Source: Macrotis lagotis
Lineage: Eukaryota > Chordata > Mammalia > Peramelemorphia > Peramelidae
Direction: 5' to 3'
DNA length: 64,000 nucleotides
Assembly (NCBI RefSeq): GCF_037893015.1
Contig: NC_133660.1
Coordinates: 286,475,078-286,539,077 of the forward strand
The notes under the pieces were generated by a model. That model had not been told where the DNA came from. It made no database searches and worked only from the letters and a program-made list of their open reading frames with translations. The translations under genes were made by a program, and so were the position numbers. Shown here one piece after another: positions 21,962-34,277 of this stretch. How positions within the stretch are numbered: position 1 is the first letter of the stretch; each line of letters opens with the position of its first letter.

Positions 21962-22017
21962 AATGAGAAAACATCGGTAAAACATGTAGCTTGGAGTCTA
22001 GGGCACAGCAGGGCTCC

Positions 22018-22140
22018 GGGCAGCTAGGTGGCACAGTGGATGGAGCACAGGCCTTGGAGTCAGGAGCCAGCTCCAGTTGTCCTGCTTCCTATCTGGCCGC
22101 TGGACCCGGGTGACCCCAGAGGAGAAACTCGGGCTGGAGA
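22018..22140. repeat. SINE head plus reversed composite repeat piece
   Basis: 22018-22067 is the sense head of the tRNA-type SINE (gggcagctaggtggcacag). About 22085-22135 is the reverse complement of the composite seen at 5140-5175 (tcctctggagtcatctgggt, ccagtggccagata). Confidence 0.65.
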
Positions 22141-23060
22141 CTTGGACATTGACGCGCCGCCGGTGCTGGCATCCCCTGCCCAATGTGGGGGTCTTCTTCC
22201 AGAAGGAAGCTCCACCATCCTCCGCGGGCCTCCCAGAAATTCTTCATGCTTTCCCTTCCTTTCCTCTCAAATAGGAAGTGCACTTTGAGCTTGTGCCGAG
22301 AAGGAACGAAGGACTCCGGGGCTCGGAGGAGAGCAGGCTGGCCCGGGGCGGCGGTTAAGGAGGGAGCCTCGAAGGCCAGGATCAGAGAGGACACTCGATG
22401 TGCGGGTCACTGTGGCCTCGGGCGAGGGACAAAGGGACAATCATTCTTCCTTTAGGAGGCTCAGTCCGGCCGGGAGGGAGGCCCAGGTCGGTGTGTTCCG
22501 TGAGACCAGGCCGGCAGTCCGCACCCGCCTGATGTCTCTTAGGGAGTTTGGGGTGGTCGCGGGCAACCCGCCTTTTAGAAATGAGTCTCCGGCCATGTCT
22601 GGACTAGGGCGTCCGCCCCGAGTCACCCCTAAGCCGCCGCCGCGGAGGAGGCCGACCCCAGGGAGAGCCCCGAGTCCCGGGGTGGACCATTCCCGGGGAG
22701 GCCGGGGGCTTTGGGGCAGCGGCCTGACGCGAGTGTGGCCAAGGCCAAGAGGCAGCCCAGAGCAGCCCGGGAGGGGCCGTAGACCAGTCACTGCCCTCCG
22801 CAGGGCCCCCCCAGCCCCAGCCCAGTGACCCCCGTTTGCCCATCGCCCCGGCCTCCTGCAGCTCGGACTCTCCGAGGAAAGACTTGTGGGAAATGCGGCA
22901 TCTCTGTGCGGGTGGGGGATGGGCTGCGGGGGCCGGCGGGCCCGGCCGGGGGGCGGCGGGAGAAGGATGCGGGCCGGGCTCCAGCCCGAGACCGGCCTCC
23001 ACGCGGGGGGCGGGGGCGCGCGTGTCCTGCAAGCGGAGCTCCCGCCCTCCCCCGCCCGAG

Positions 23061-23070
23061 GTCACGTGGC
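23061..23070. promoter_or_regulatory. E-box / CLEAR-like element GTCACGTGGC
   Basis: A palindromic CACGTG core in a GTCACGTGGC context, 305 bp upstream of the start codon inside the CpG island. This is the type of site bound by USF and by MiT/TFE factors. Placement in a promoter island makes it plausible, but one motif is weak evidence. Confidence 0.45.
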
Positions 23071-23144
23071 CCTCCCCAGTCCGGGCCGCCGCTGCGGGCG
23101 AGCGGGGCCCAGAGGAGCGGAGCTGCGGGGCGGCCCCGCGTGGG

Positions 23145-23257
23145 CGTCAGCGTGTCAGCGCCTGTCAGTCAGTGTCAGTGTCAGTGTCAGCGTCAGTGTC
23201 AGTGTCAGTGTCAGTGTCCGCGTCAGTGTCAGCGTCCGCGTCCGCGTCCGCGTCCGC
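23145..23257 (+). repeat. Hexanucleotide repeat (GTGTCA / GTCCGC)n in the RAB3IL1 promoter or 5' UTR
   Basis: About 18 hexamers, mostly GTGTCA grading into GTCCGC at the 3' end, 118 bp before the start codon. It has no stop in any of the six frames (Ser-Val, Cys-Gln, Leu-Thr, Asp-Thr and Arg-Val repeats). The change of CAGT to CCGC units raises the CpG content toward the gene. Confidence 0.95.
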
Positions 23258-23374
23258 CGCGGGGCCCCGGCGCATCCCGGGCCCCGAGGGGCGGGGAGCG
23301 CGGGGGGCAGGGATGCGGCGCCGCCGGGGAAACTGAGGAGCCGGACCGGGGCCGCGGCCCAGGAGGGCGCCAGC

Positions 23375-23385
23375 ATGTGGAAAGG
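23375..23385 (+). CDS. RAB3IL1: RAB3IL1 coding exon 1 (start)
   Basis: Encodes MWK plus two bases of Gly-4, then the donor GTAGGT at 23386. The start context is cagcATGt, with A at -3. Exon 2 completes it as MWKG-QPQPEEG, which parallels the human start MWSGPPQPDQG; this is why I chose this ATG over the in-frame one at 22919. The codon is split in phase 2. Confidence 0.9.
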
Positions 23386-25476
23386 GTAGGTCCGCGCCCC
23401 TCGGACAAGTTTGCTTTGTGTGGGCCGCCCTCCCGGCCCCCCTCTTCCTTTTCCCCTTCGGGGACGCAAGGAGGGGCAGAAGCCAGACTGGCCGAGCTGC
23501 AACTTGGAGGGCTCCCCCGGCCGATTGACAAACGGGGAAACAGAGGCAGGGCAAAGCTTCAGGGCGGAGTCAGCCCCCGCCCCCGGGGCGCCCCACTGGC
23601 TGACCCCTGCCCCCCTCCCGCCGCCCCCCCCAAGGCCAGGGGCTAGGGAAAGTCAGAAACTTTCACATTCGGACCGCTGAGCTTCAGCCGAGGGTGAGAT
23701 ATCCGGGAAGGTCAGAGGTCCTCCCCGGCTCTGGCTTTGTGACCCCCAACTAGTCACCCCCCTCTGTGAGCGCCCCACTTGCTGAGCCAGCGGTGAGGCT
23801 GGGGCTTCCTCAGGGCCAGAGGTCGCCTTGCTCCTCACGAGGTGGGAGGGAGGACAGAGGAGGGGGACCAGGTGGTCCTGGCCAAGAGGGCCCAGCTCTG
23901 TGGTGGCCAAACCCGACCACACGTGTGAGTAGGGGCGGAGGGGGGCAAGGGGAAAAGGAGACAGGCTAGAGCCAGGACCTGTCCTTTCAGCTCTGGGGGA
24001 GCACCTGAGCCACCCATCAGCAGGCTGGCTGGCATTGGCCAGGGGCCGCCAAGGGTGCCTGACTCTCAGCACCCATGTTGGCAATCCAAGTCAAGTCCCT
24101 AAATAATTGCTGAGCCTCGATGATCCAAACTGACACCAAAGACAGTCCCTGCCCTCAAGGAGCTGATTGTCTCCCTGGGGCCCAAAAGGACATAAAGAGA
24201 GCTATTTGCAGGACAAATGGGAAATGATGAAAAGGAGGAAGCCACTAGAATTAAAGAGCGGTGAGGGCTGAGATTTCAGTCCAGGTTTTTGGGACTCCTA
24301 ATCCAGCTGCCTTTCTTTAAATGATAATAGGGCAGCTAGGTGCATAGAGCACTGGCCCTGAGTTCAAATCCTATCTCAGACACTTAATTCCCTAGCTGTG
24401 TGACCTTGGGCAAATCACTTAACCCCATTGCCTTAAACAAATTTTTTTTTTAAAAATTTAAAAATGATAATAATAAGCTTTGTATATAGAAGTTTGATGG
24501 ATGGTATTGTAGATGGAGTGTTGACCCAGGATCAGGAAGACCTAAGTTCAAATTTGACCTCAGTCACTTAATTGTATGACTCTGGGAGGGTTGCTTAACT
24601 GCTTTGACTCGGTTTCCTCAACTGTGAAAAGGGAATCATCCTAGCAGATTCATTGTGTGAGAGTCAGAATTAGATAATTGCTTATTCTCCTCCTTTCCCT
24701 TCCCACTTAAAAGTTTGCATTTCATTCCTGCCACGATCCTCTATTATTGTCCCCATTCCACAGATAAGTAAACTGAGGCCTCCCTACAGTTTATTAGGCA
24801 CTGTGTCTTCAAGAACCAGGGGTTCAAAGAAAGGCAAAAACAGTCCCTGCCCCCCGGAGCCACCCGCCTAAGGTGGGGGGGGGGATTGACATGTAAACAG
24901 TTATCTATCCATCAAGCTACAAGATAACTTGGGGGGTCACCTCAGAGGCAAGGCACAGAAGTGGGAGAGAACCAGGAAAGGCTCTGTTTGCCCCCCTGCC
25001 CCCAACCCAACCCAAACTGGGAAAAAAAAGACAAGGTCCTCACAAAAAAAATTCTACAATGGAGCAAAACTAATCCCATCCTTGGCCATGGGGCAAAAAA
25101 ATGGCATCTCAGTCTTGGGGTCAATCAGCTCTGACCACTGGTGGGGTCCACCCTTCTTCCTCAGGCCTCTGGAACTGTGGCTCATTCAAAGCTATTAGTT
25201 TTAGATAATGTTATCGGACTATTGTATATCTGCTTCTACTCACTTCACTCGACCTCCTTTCTCACGGGTCTGGGAAGAGATTTAGCACACTGGAAGTCCA
25301 AGTCAGGGGACCCTAGGTCGTCGGACCAAGAGAGTCAGTTGAGAGCCTGGCGCGTCACAACTAGGAAGGGTCTTAGATCGTAGAGCTCCCTGGAGGGGCC
25401 TGCCCAGCCTTCTGAGGAAGGGAGCCGATGCCGAGCAAGGCAGCTGGCAGCAGGTCCTAGGGCTGGTCTGGGTTGC

Positions 25477-25531
<55 letters not shown>

Positions 25532-28500
25532 GATGTATGTGTGAGTGGGTATGTGTGTGCATGAATGTGAGATTGTGTGTATAAGAATATGTGTGCATGT
25601 GTGAGTGAGTGTGCCAGTGTGCATGTGCATGTGTGAGTGTGTATGTGTGTGCATGTGCATGAATGTGAGAATGTGAGTGTGTGTGAGAGTGAGTGGGTGG
25701 AAGTGTGCCAATGTGTGGAAGTGTGAGTGTGTGGCATGTAAGTGAGAATATGTGTGTGTATGAACATGAGAGTGAGTGTGAGATGTGTGCATGTGTGTGT
25801 GTGTGACAGAGTGCAAGTGTATGTAAGTGTGTGCAAGTGTGAGAGTATGTGGTGTGTGAATGAGAATGTGTGAGTGACCAGGTGGAGGTCGGGTCCAGGC
25901 TCTCAACACTGCCCTCTGACCCTGGACCAGCTGACCGTAAAGCCAGGCCAGGGCAGGCTCCCTGACCGCTGAGGCCGGGTGCCCCCTGTATTCAAAGTTG
26001 GGGATGGGCTGACTGTGTCAAGGCTCCAGAGGCCTCTCCAGAGTGGAGCCAGGCAGTCTGGAGGAGCCTCTTCCTCACTACCCCCCTGGGAACCCCACTT
26101 CCTCCATTATCTGTTCTCAGAGCATCCCTGATAGAACACCAGAGGAGCGAGGGGGGGTAGATTTCAGAAGGAGACAGTTTATTCATCTGGACTTTGGGAA
26201 CCCCACCCCATGCCCCCCAATATACACATGCACATCCTGTTTTTAATTTTGACCTGGGAGGGGCTGGCCTTCAGAAATCCAACTTTGTGGCAGATAAGGG
26301 CAATAAGATCATTTACCCAAGTAAAATTGGTTTCAGGTCAGACACCCCCAGCCAGCCCCACTTCCTGAGCCAAAGGAGACTTGAGGGGTGGCTCTCCTCG
26401 GAGCCATTCCCCTGGGTGGGGGCCTGGCTTCTCCCCATCCTTTCTGGCCCCAGACTGTGTTGCAACCCCTCAGTGCTGAGGAGGGGGAGGAAGGGAAGGG
26501 GGCCCCAGGGATGGGTGGGTTGTGTATTGACTTACTGTCTTGGAGGGACAGGGTTTGACTCTACCCCCAGTGACTTGCCAGCCAGGGGACCAGGGCAAGC
26601 CCCTCAGGTTCTCTGGGTCTCGAGTGAGGCCCCGTCGGACTCAGAATCTAGATACTGTGGGAAAAGGAGATTCAGAAGCCAAGGGAGCCGTCTTGTTTCA
26701 GTCCTTCAGAAGTCCGTAGGGGGCTTTCTGGGTAGACAGAATGGTTTGCCACTTCTTCTCCAGCTCGTTTGACAGGTGAAGAAACTGTGGCAAACAGTGG
26801 AGTGACTTGGCCAGGGTCACCCAGCTAGAGAGTGTCAAACTCGAGCCTTCCTCCTCCGGGGCTAGAGCTCAGGGTGCTGTGGCACCCATCATGGGCCTGA
26901 AGAGTCTGTGATTGATCAGTGTCTGCCCTCCAGCTTCACAGGCACAGGAGAGATTTGAAAGGGAAGCCTTGGTTGGGGGCCAGGCCTTCAGAAGGGTTTC
27001 CTTCCTGTGGGAGGGGGCTTGCCAAGGGACAGGACAGAGGAAGGAGACTTTCCAGGAATGAGTGACATCCTGAGCAGGGGCTAGGAGGCCATTCCCCCAG
27101 GGACCAAGCGGCGGACAGTTGGGCTGAATGCTCAGGGAGGGGGAGGCCGGTAACTCTGCTACCTCCAAGGGGCGAGATTTGGGCATTGTCCTAGAGGTGG
27201 GGGGCAACCCTCAGGCCAGGGAGCATGCTCCAAAGAGAAATGTGGCCAGTTGGAAGTCTGGAGAAGGGAAAGGCCGGGGGACCAACCACCTCCTGGAACA
27301 GAACCGGAGAGGTGTGAGGAAGAACTGGGGGGCCCTGGGCTTTGTTGATCCTCTGCTAGGTGCCAGTCCTTGCTCTAAGAGCTAAGATACAAGGAAGAGA
27401 GAAAACAAAGCCCAAACCCTTAAGACCCTCACAGACTAATGGGGGGGGGCATGTTATGAGGCATTGGAAGCCAAACTGAGTTTGGGTGAGGGCTTTCTCC
27501 AGGGGGCCAGTCATTCTTCTGGGTGGCAGGGGGATAGACAGGATGGGCCCCTACTGCCAGAGGATTCTTTGGCATAAGAAAAACTATAGAGGGGTCCCCT
27601 GTTCTGAGTAGTCCCTCATTTGACTGAGGGAAAGCCAGGGGCTTGCCTCTGGAGCTGCGGGAGAAATGGGAGCGTGTCTGCACGTGTGATGGTAGGAACT
27701 CACCATGGCGGTCTTGGATGTGTCGGATATAGGGAAAGTGGGAAGCCTTGGATTCTGGAATCCTGGACCCTGGACATGTCCTAGGGCTACAGCAGAGCTG
27801 GAGTGGGGGTCTCTCCAGATCATCTCAATCAAGCCCCCATTTCAGAGGGGAGACTGTGGTCCCAGATGAGGTAAGGGACTCACCCAGGGAGATAAAAACA
27901 GTAAAGAGTCTGGATTATTAAGCGTGTGGATGCTGGATGAATGAAGAGACATCTCTTGGATAACTCCCACCCTCTTCCTTTGAGGCCCTCTTCTTGCTAG
28001 GTTTTTGGGTCACCAAACCGTCGATCAATCGTCACCTTCCATGTACACTGTCTATATATCTTAGAGATACCGATTTATGGGCCTGTCGGGTCTCATTACA
28101 ATGGGATCTTCTAGAAGACGGGGTGGGGTGGGGCTTTGTTTTTGACTCTCCTTACAAACTCTGGGCTGAATACCATTCTGGCACATACATACATACATAC
28201 ATACACACCCAAAGCTGGCCCTTCTGGGCCCAGATCTGCCAACGCTGGGGAAGCTGGACCCCAGTTTCCTCATCTGTAAAACAAGGAGATCGAACCAGTT
28301 TGTGTCTGAGGTCTGCTCTAAATCTGTGAGCCTGCTCTCCTAATGGGAGGAAGACAAGGGAGATGGATGACTGGCTGAATGAAAAACGTCTTTAGTAAAT
28401 GAGCCCTTAATAGTGTGAAAATGCCGGACTGAGTAAGCTTAGGCAACACAGAGAGAGCAGATCCTTCCTCCCTCCAAGGACTTACCGTCTCTTAGAGGGG

Positions 28501-31500
28501 ACCACATGGAGACGAGCAAGGGGGATTCTGGAGGCAGCTTATCCTGGAGACCAGCCTCTGAGAGAGCTCTTTGGGATTCCTGATTTTATCCCCCATAGAT
28601 CGATTATAAGCTAACACATAGTGTCTTGCATTCCGTAGATGTTTAATGTTTGTTGTAGAACGAGCTCCTTCCATAGCTTTTGGTACCAAGTAAGTGTCTG
28701 GCAAACTCTTGCTCCAAAACATGGGGCTCATTGTATATCCATGATGCATAGCATACAGTAGGTGCTTAGTGGTTGAACTGATTCTGAATGGATGTTGGAT
28801 CTGAACTCTGAATTTAGTGTTGAAGTGATTCTGAATGGAAGAGCAGAAGACATGGAGTGGGCAAAACCCCTTCATGCCTCAGTGTCCCCATTGGGTCAAT
28901 GGAGAATGTTCTTTTCAGTCTGAGCCAATAAGCATTTATTAAGTGCCTGCTGTGTGTGTGAGATCCAGGTCTCTACTTTAACCCCCAAGTTGTTCATATG
29001 AAGGTCCAAGGAGAGCCTACTTTCCCCATGGCCTTGATGGTGCCTCCCAGGAGTGGGGAGAGTACCAGGGTTATGGTTGGTGCCAGGAGAACTCAATGCC
29101 ACCTCCCACCTCAGAGACCACAAGTACTTGAGTCTGAGCCTAAGATTTTTTCTCTGTAAAATGAGAGGGCCGTGGGTTAAATGGTCTCTAAACTCCACCC
29201 CAGGTTTGGTGTTCTAAGGCCTTTCCTAACCCTGATGCTCCCTGTTCTAAGGACCTTACCCCCCACCCCGATAGTCCATGTGTTCTGTGATCAGAGGCTG
29301 GTCCCCCCGGCTCTGATTCTCAGTGCCCCCAAGGTCGTGTGCATTTTTTCCTCAGGAGCCTCTGGGAGCTGAGTGTCTGTCTGTCCTGCAGGGCTGTAGG
29401 GGCAGGGGAGGTCACAGCTCCCAGGTCAGTCTGGGCCTGTGGTCTCCTGAGGTGGGGGCAGCTCATTACACTTTTTTAAAAGTTTTTGCAAGGCAATGGG
29501 GTTAAGTGGCTTGCTGAAGGCCACACAGCTAGGTCATTATTAAGTGTCTGGAAGCCGGATTTGAACCCAGGTCCTCCTGACTCCAAGGCCGGTGCTTTAT
29601 CCACTACGCCACCTAGTCGCCTCTCATTACACTTATAAATGGGGGGAGGAGCATGTCCTCTGTGGACTCTGAGCCCCACCCCACCATCCTCCCCAGGACA
29701 TAGGGGCAAAATCCGACCTTGGACAGATGCCCATGATAAAGATGGCCCTTCAAGAGGACAAAGCACTGGCCTCAGCGCAGGGAGGGTGAACTTGAAGAAA
29801 GAGAGCCAGGGTTTGGAAACTGGAAAGTTCCTCAGAAGCCCTCATTTTACATATGGGGAAACTGAGGCCCAGGGGAAGGAGATTGATCTGTTGAAGAATT
29901 CACCTAGGATCACCAGTCTAGAAGGAACCTTGGGGGCCATAGATAGACTAAGACCCAAGGCAGTGGGGAGTGACTTGACCGGAGTTACATAGCAAGTAGG
30001 ATTTGAACCCAGGTCTTCTTCCCTTGAAGCTGCTACTCAGGTCTCCTTGCAGGTCCCTCGGGTGCCCTGTCTGCTACTTCCCGGCAGTCCTGACCTGTAA
30101 GGTCACCGATTTGTGCCGCCAGGACATGAGAGGTTACCGTGTTGACGTGTCACATAGCTTTAGTGAAGGCCCGGCCAGTGAAGTGGACATTTCCAGGGTG
30201 GGCCCAGTGGGACAGGTGGACAGACACAAGGCTAGGAAGGAACCCCAGAGGCGGGTCTGCAATGTCTCTGTTACCCTGGGGCCTTCTCCTTGGCATTTGG
30301 CTTTCTTGAATTTTTCACACCAACAAGGAGAGCCTGGCATCCTTCACCAAGTAGGGTGGGCAGAGCGGCCAAGCTGCTGGAGCACACTTTTTTTCCCTGG
30401 CCCAGGCCCATTTCCTGAGGAAGTGAACCAACAAGGCCTTTTCCTGAATAAACTGCCTGTGGGGCTCTTGAGACCCGGCTTGGATTCTTGTCAGCCTCCC
30501 CGCCCCCCTCTGACCCAGAGATGCTGACCCTCTCCTCCTGGACATCTGGCACCCCGGGCCCTTCCCAGCTCCTTGCCCAAGCCCCAGGGACAGAACAAAC
30601 CCTTTAAGGAGGAGGCCATGGGTCACGAGCCACGGGCCACGGCCATGGACCATGGAGAGTGGCATCATTTGTGGGGTCCCACGGGCCGAAGCTCTGACCA
30701 ATGGGTGGAAGTCTGAGCAGCAGATTGGAGCCTCAGATAAGGCAGGGCTCTCTAGCCGGTGGAGCTGCCTGGCAATGGAGCTGCTGCCTCTGGGGGTTCC
30801 CCGACTAAGAGGGGCTTGGGCAATAATGAATTATGAGCAGCCACTGTCCTGGGTGAAGGGAGCTCCCCTTTGAGCTGAAACCCAACCTGAAAGGTTCCTG
30901 GGCCAACTCACTCGTTTCATAGGAAATGAAGGAAAATCAGACCTGGGGGATGGGGGCAGGGTGGGGAGGGTGAGTTAGGGGAGATTGCAACCTGGCCTTC
31001 TTGTCTTTGGCTTTATTTTGGAGAGGGTGATTTCAGAGAAAGAAACCTGGTGGTTGTGTCCCCCCTTTTTTGTTCCCTTTTCCTTTACTGGCTTCCCAAG
31101 GGTAGAGTCACTGGACCTGTGTGACCCTGGGCAAGTCATCGCCCCCTCCCTGGGCTCAGGGAGGATCTCCAAGGCCCTTCCAACCCTAGATCTGGATGTG
31201 GTACCTTGGTGAGGTCTCCATTAAGCTCCTAGGCGTGCTCCAGCCTTGGCCATCCCTCCCTCTGGGTGGCATCATCTTCTGAGACTGTTAGTTGGAGGTG
31301 GACTTGGGCCGGGCTGGTCGTCTGGTGGCTCTCCAGCCACTCCAAACATTTGGGAGACAGCAAGGATGGGGGAGGGAGTCAGTGGAGCAGATAACCCCGG
31401 GCCACCCCATGAGTTCAAACCCATGACCACTTTTTCCTGCTCTCATCGATCAGTGCCCCTTGGGCCCCCAACCTTTGAGGGCCACTGGAGTGGGCTGATG

Positions 31501-34238
31501 TCCCAGGTCTGGCCTCAGCAGCTCAGGCTTCAAAACCCACATCAGTTGTGGGGGCCGAGTGATCTTAGGCTGCCCAGGCTCTCTAGGAACGAAAGAATGA
31601 GTGAACGAATGAACAAACAAACGAATGAATGAATGAATGAACGAACAGAGCAGTTTCTGACCTGACCAGGTCCTGGCTTCTGCGGGGGGGGGGGGGGGGG
31701 GGGGATGGTTTGAGAGAAGTGCCCCAGGAGCAGAGGGGTCTCTGAGAAGGAAGATGGGTATATATGGTGACTGTTGGCTGCTCCCCATTTTCCAAGGTCT
31801 GCCTTCCTCTCCCTGGCACTAACCAATCGTGTGACTAGGGAACAGCTTAGATCCTTTTCCCTCATTTTCCCCATCTTTGAGGGACACCCCAGTGATTTGG
31901 GGAGGGGGCCCTGGGTCTGGAGTTGGCCTTTGACCCTTACTGGGGTGCTCCTATTGCTAAAACCTCTCATTTCTTTTTTTTAATCTACCCTTCTCCCCCA
32001 ATTGAACAACAGCCCCCAGAGCCCCAGAATGAAACCCTCATCTTAAACCCACAGTGTCTCTAAATTCTCAGTCGGCTCTTTTGGGAGAGGAATCAAACCC
32101 ATGTTTCTGGCCAAGGGTGATTCAGCAGGACAAGCTCCCACCCCCTTAACACTTTCCCTGAGTCGTCTCACAGCTCTCCCCCACCCCAGTATCCTTGAGC
32201 TGCCCACATTGGTATTCTAACAAGAAGAGAAACTGAGGTCTGGGGGGGAGGAAAAGGCAGAAGCTAGAGCAAGAGCTGGGAGAGGGTCTCCCTGCTTTGT
32301 TGAAGCCTTTTCCCTCTACCCTGGGGGGCCTCCTCAGCCTGGGCCCCTTCCCTTCCCGGGCACACTCGGAATCTGTTGTGGAGAACAGCCATCCTCCCTT
32401 CCCTCCTTCCGGAAACCCTCTGCTGACGCGGCATGTTCTTGTGGGATGACTCCCCTTCTAGCTGGCCCCCACCCACTTTTCCATTTCCTCCCTCCCTAAT
32501 CACATGCTTCATTCCTCCTGGGCCTGCTCCGGACTCTTCCTTCCCTCCCTCTCCTCTGGAGTCCCAGTCTGCAATTTCTCAGTCACCCCCTTTCTGGGTG
32601 GCAGTATGGTTCAGTGGAGAGAGCCCCTCTTTCCCTCGGTTTCCTCATCTGTCAGATAGGGATGATAGCTTGTGAGATAATAGAGATAAAGCCCAGGTGG
32701 GCACAAGGTCATTGATAAGGAGCTGGAGAGGCCAAGCCCCTGGCTCCCAGGAAGAGCCTGGGAGTTCAGGGTCTGGCTCTGGGACAGAGGTCAGTGACTG
32801 AGTCCCTGATGTTGGACTGGCCCAGTGTGGGGACAAAAGCAAGGAGCCCGGCTCATAGGGAGCTTGCATTCTAATGGGGAAGAGCACCGCTGACCCATAA
32901 AGACCCTCTCATTAGGCATGATCAGCTGGGGCTCCTAAGCAGGCTCTAGAAGGATCCAGGGGTTCCAGGAAGTAGAGATGAGGAGAGAGAACATTCCCGA
33001 CCTGGGGAGCAGTGGGGGGGGGGGAGGGAGAAGAGAGGAAGGACCTGATTTACAGGGGTCTGTGCTCTCCTGGGGCCCAGTAGACCCCTTTCATTCAGAG
33101 GAAGCTGAGAAGGCCTCACCAGAGCCTTCACCTGGAGGAGACTTGGTGGGGGGGGGGATGGTGAGAGCACAGGTCAGAGCAGGTGAAGGAGAGGAGGAGG
33201 GTGGCAGGCAATGAGATTGCACTGGGGGGCAGATGTAGAGAATGCCAAGGGGAGTTTACATTTGATTCAGGAGGTGATGTGGGAGACTGGCTCCAAGCTC
33301 TTCCTCTGGCTTCTGCCTCCCGCATGAGCCTCAGTTTCCTTTCTTGTAAGAATACTGCTGTGGGTAGCTCAGGGATACTGGGGGACAATGAACTCTGAGA
33401 GGACCCAGGGAAAGTGTTAAGGGGGTGGGAGCTTCTCCTGCTGAATCACCCTTGGCCAGAAAGATGGACTCAGTTCCCCTCCCAAAAGGGCTGACCAAGA
33501 ATTTGGAGACAATGGGAAGTCTTGGAGTAAGACTGGGCCAAGACAAAGGAAAGAATCTCTGATGTAGCTTCAGGAGAGATGGGGATTCGAGATGGAAACC
33601 CAGATAAAACTGCCCCATCCCTCCCCCAATATACTTAGGCAACATATAGACTCCTCTCAGGGGAACCGAACCCAGAACCCAGCTCTGTGGGGACAAGAAC
33701 CCAGCTTCGTGGGCTCAGAGGATTTGGGAGGAAGGAGTTTTGTAAACTTCAAGCATGAATCTTATGATAAAAACCCAAACAGGACCCCAGGCTGGTGGCT
33801 CAAGTGAATAAATGCTGAGGGAGGGGGTGGGCTGGAGGCCAGAGAACCAGGGAGGCTGTTGCTACCCTGGCCCAGGCAGGAGGGATCCAGGGCCTGAGTG
33901 AGGGTGATGTCACTGGAATGTGGAAGAGGGGCTGAATGCAAGAGGTGGGGGAGAGTTGGCTTTAGAAGTGGGCCCTTTGGAAGAGTTGGAGGAGTCCAGG
34001 GGGAAGGGGGATCCTGCTTTCTATAGGTTTTTGCAAGGCAATGGGGTTAAGTGGCTTGTCCAAGGTCACATAACTAGGTCATTATTAAGTGTCTGAGGTC
34101 TGATTTGAACTTGGGTACTCCTGTCTCCAAGGTCGGTGCTCTATTCACTGTGCCACCTAGCTGCCCTGGGGTCCTGCTTTCTTGACCCAGACTCTGTCTC
34201 TGTCTGTCTATCTGTCTGTCTCTTACTTTCTCTCTGTC

Positions 34239-34277
<39 letters not shown>

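Larger units (their letters stand above)
1..22289. other. Upstream intergenic region, no gene recognised
   Basis: I find no exon chain here that matches a known protein; open frames are short and lack splice-consistent partners. The stretch is a mosaic of SINEs, MIR/CORE-type SINEs, L1, L2 and CR1/L3 fragments and simple repeats, most listed separately. Between them lie unrecognised, apparently unique pieces, for example about 520-1090, 1545-1890, 6990-8180, 9165-10340, 10615-11240, 15400-16700 and 16700-17150. In human the 5' side of RAB3IL1 leads to BEST1, but no bestrophin exon is visible here, so that gene would have to lie further away. Confidence 0.7.
22919..23374 (+). other. Open upstream frame, possible N-terminal extension of RAB3IL1
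   Basis: An ATG at 22919 is in frame with the RAB3IL1 ATG at 23375 and no stop lies between them (152 codons). The frame would begin MGCGG, contain a long Ser-Val/Arg-Val run encoded by the hexanucleotide repeat, and end in EGAS just before MWKG. G+C-rich DNA is often open by chance, and the repeat is open in all frames. The human protein as I recall it starts MWSG, so this is more likely 5' UTR or promoter than coding. Confidence 0.2.
22290..23715 (+). promoter_or_regulatory. RAB3IL1: CpG island promoter of RAB3IL1
   Basis: From about 22290 to 23715 the sequence turns strongly G+C rich and dense in CG dinucleotides, unlike everything else in the window. It covers the first coding exon (ATG at 23375). 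No TATA box is evident near the start, which fits a CpG-type promoter with dispersed initiation; the exact transcription start cannot be read from the sequence. Notable parts are a G-rich run at about 22940-22980, a CACGTG element at 23063-23068 and a hexanucleotide repeat at 23145-23257. The reading frame of the RAB3IL1 start is open upstream across much of the island. Confidence 0.85.

Noticed and set aside
22825-23646. A 273-codon open frame through the CpG island
   Set aside because: Different frame from RAB3IL1; its length comes from G+C richness and the stop-free hexanucleotide repeat.
25303-25909. 150-177-codon minus-strand frames rich in His and Thr
   Set aside because: Translation of a TG microsatellite and its degenerate extension.
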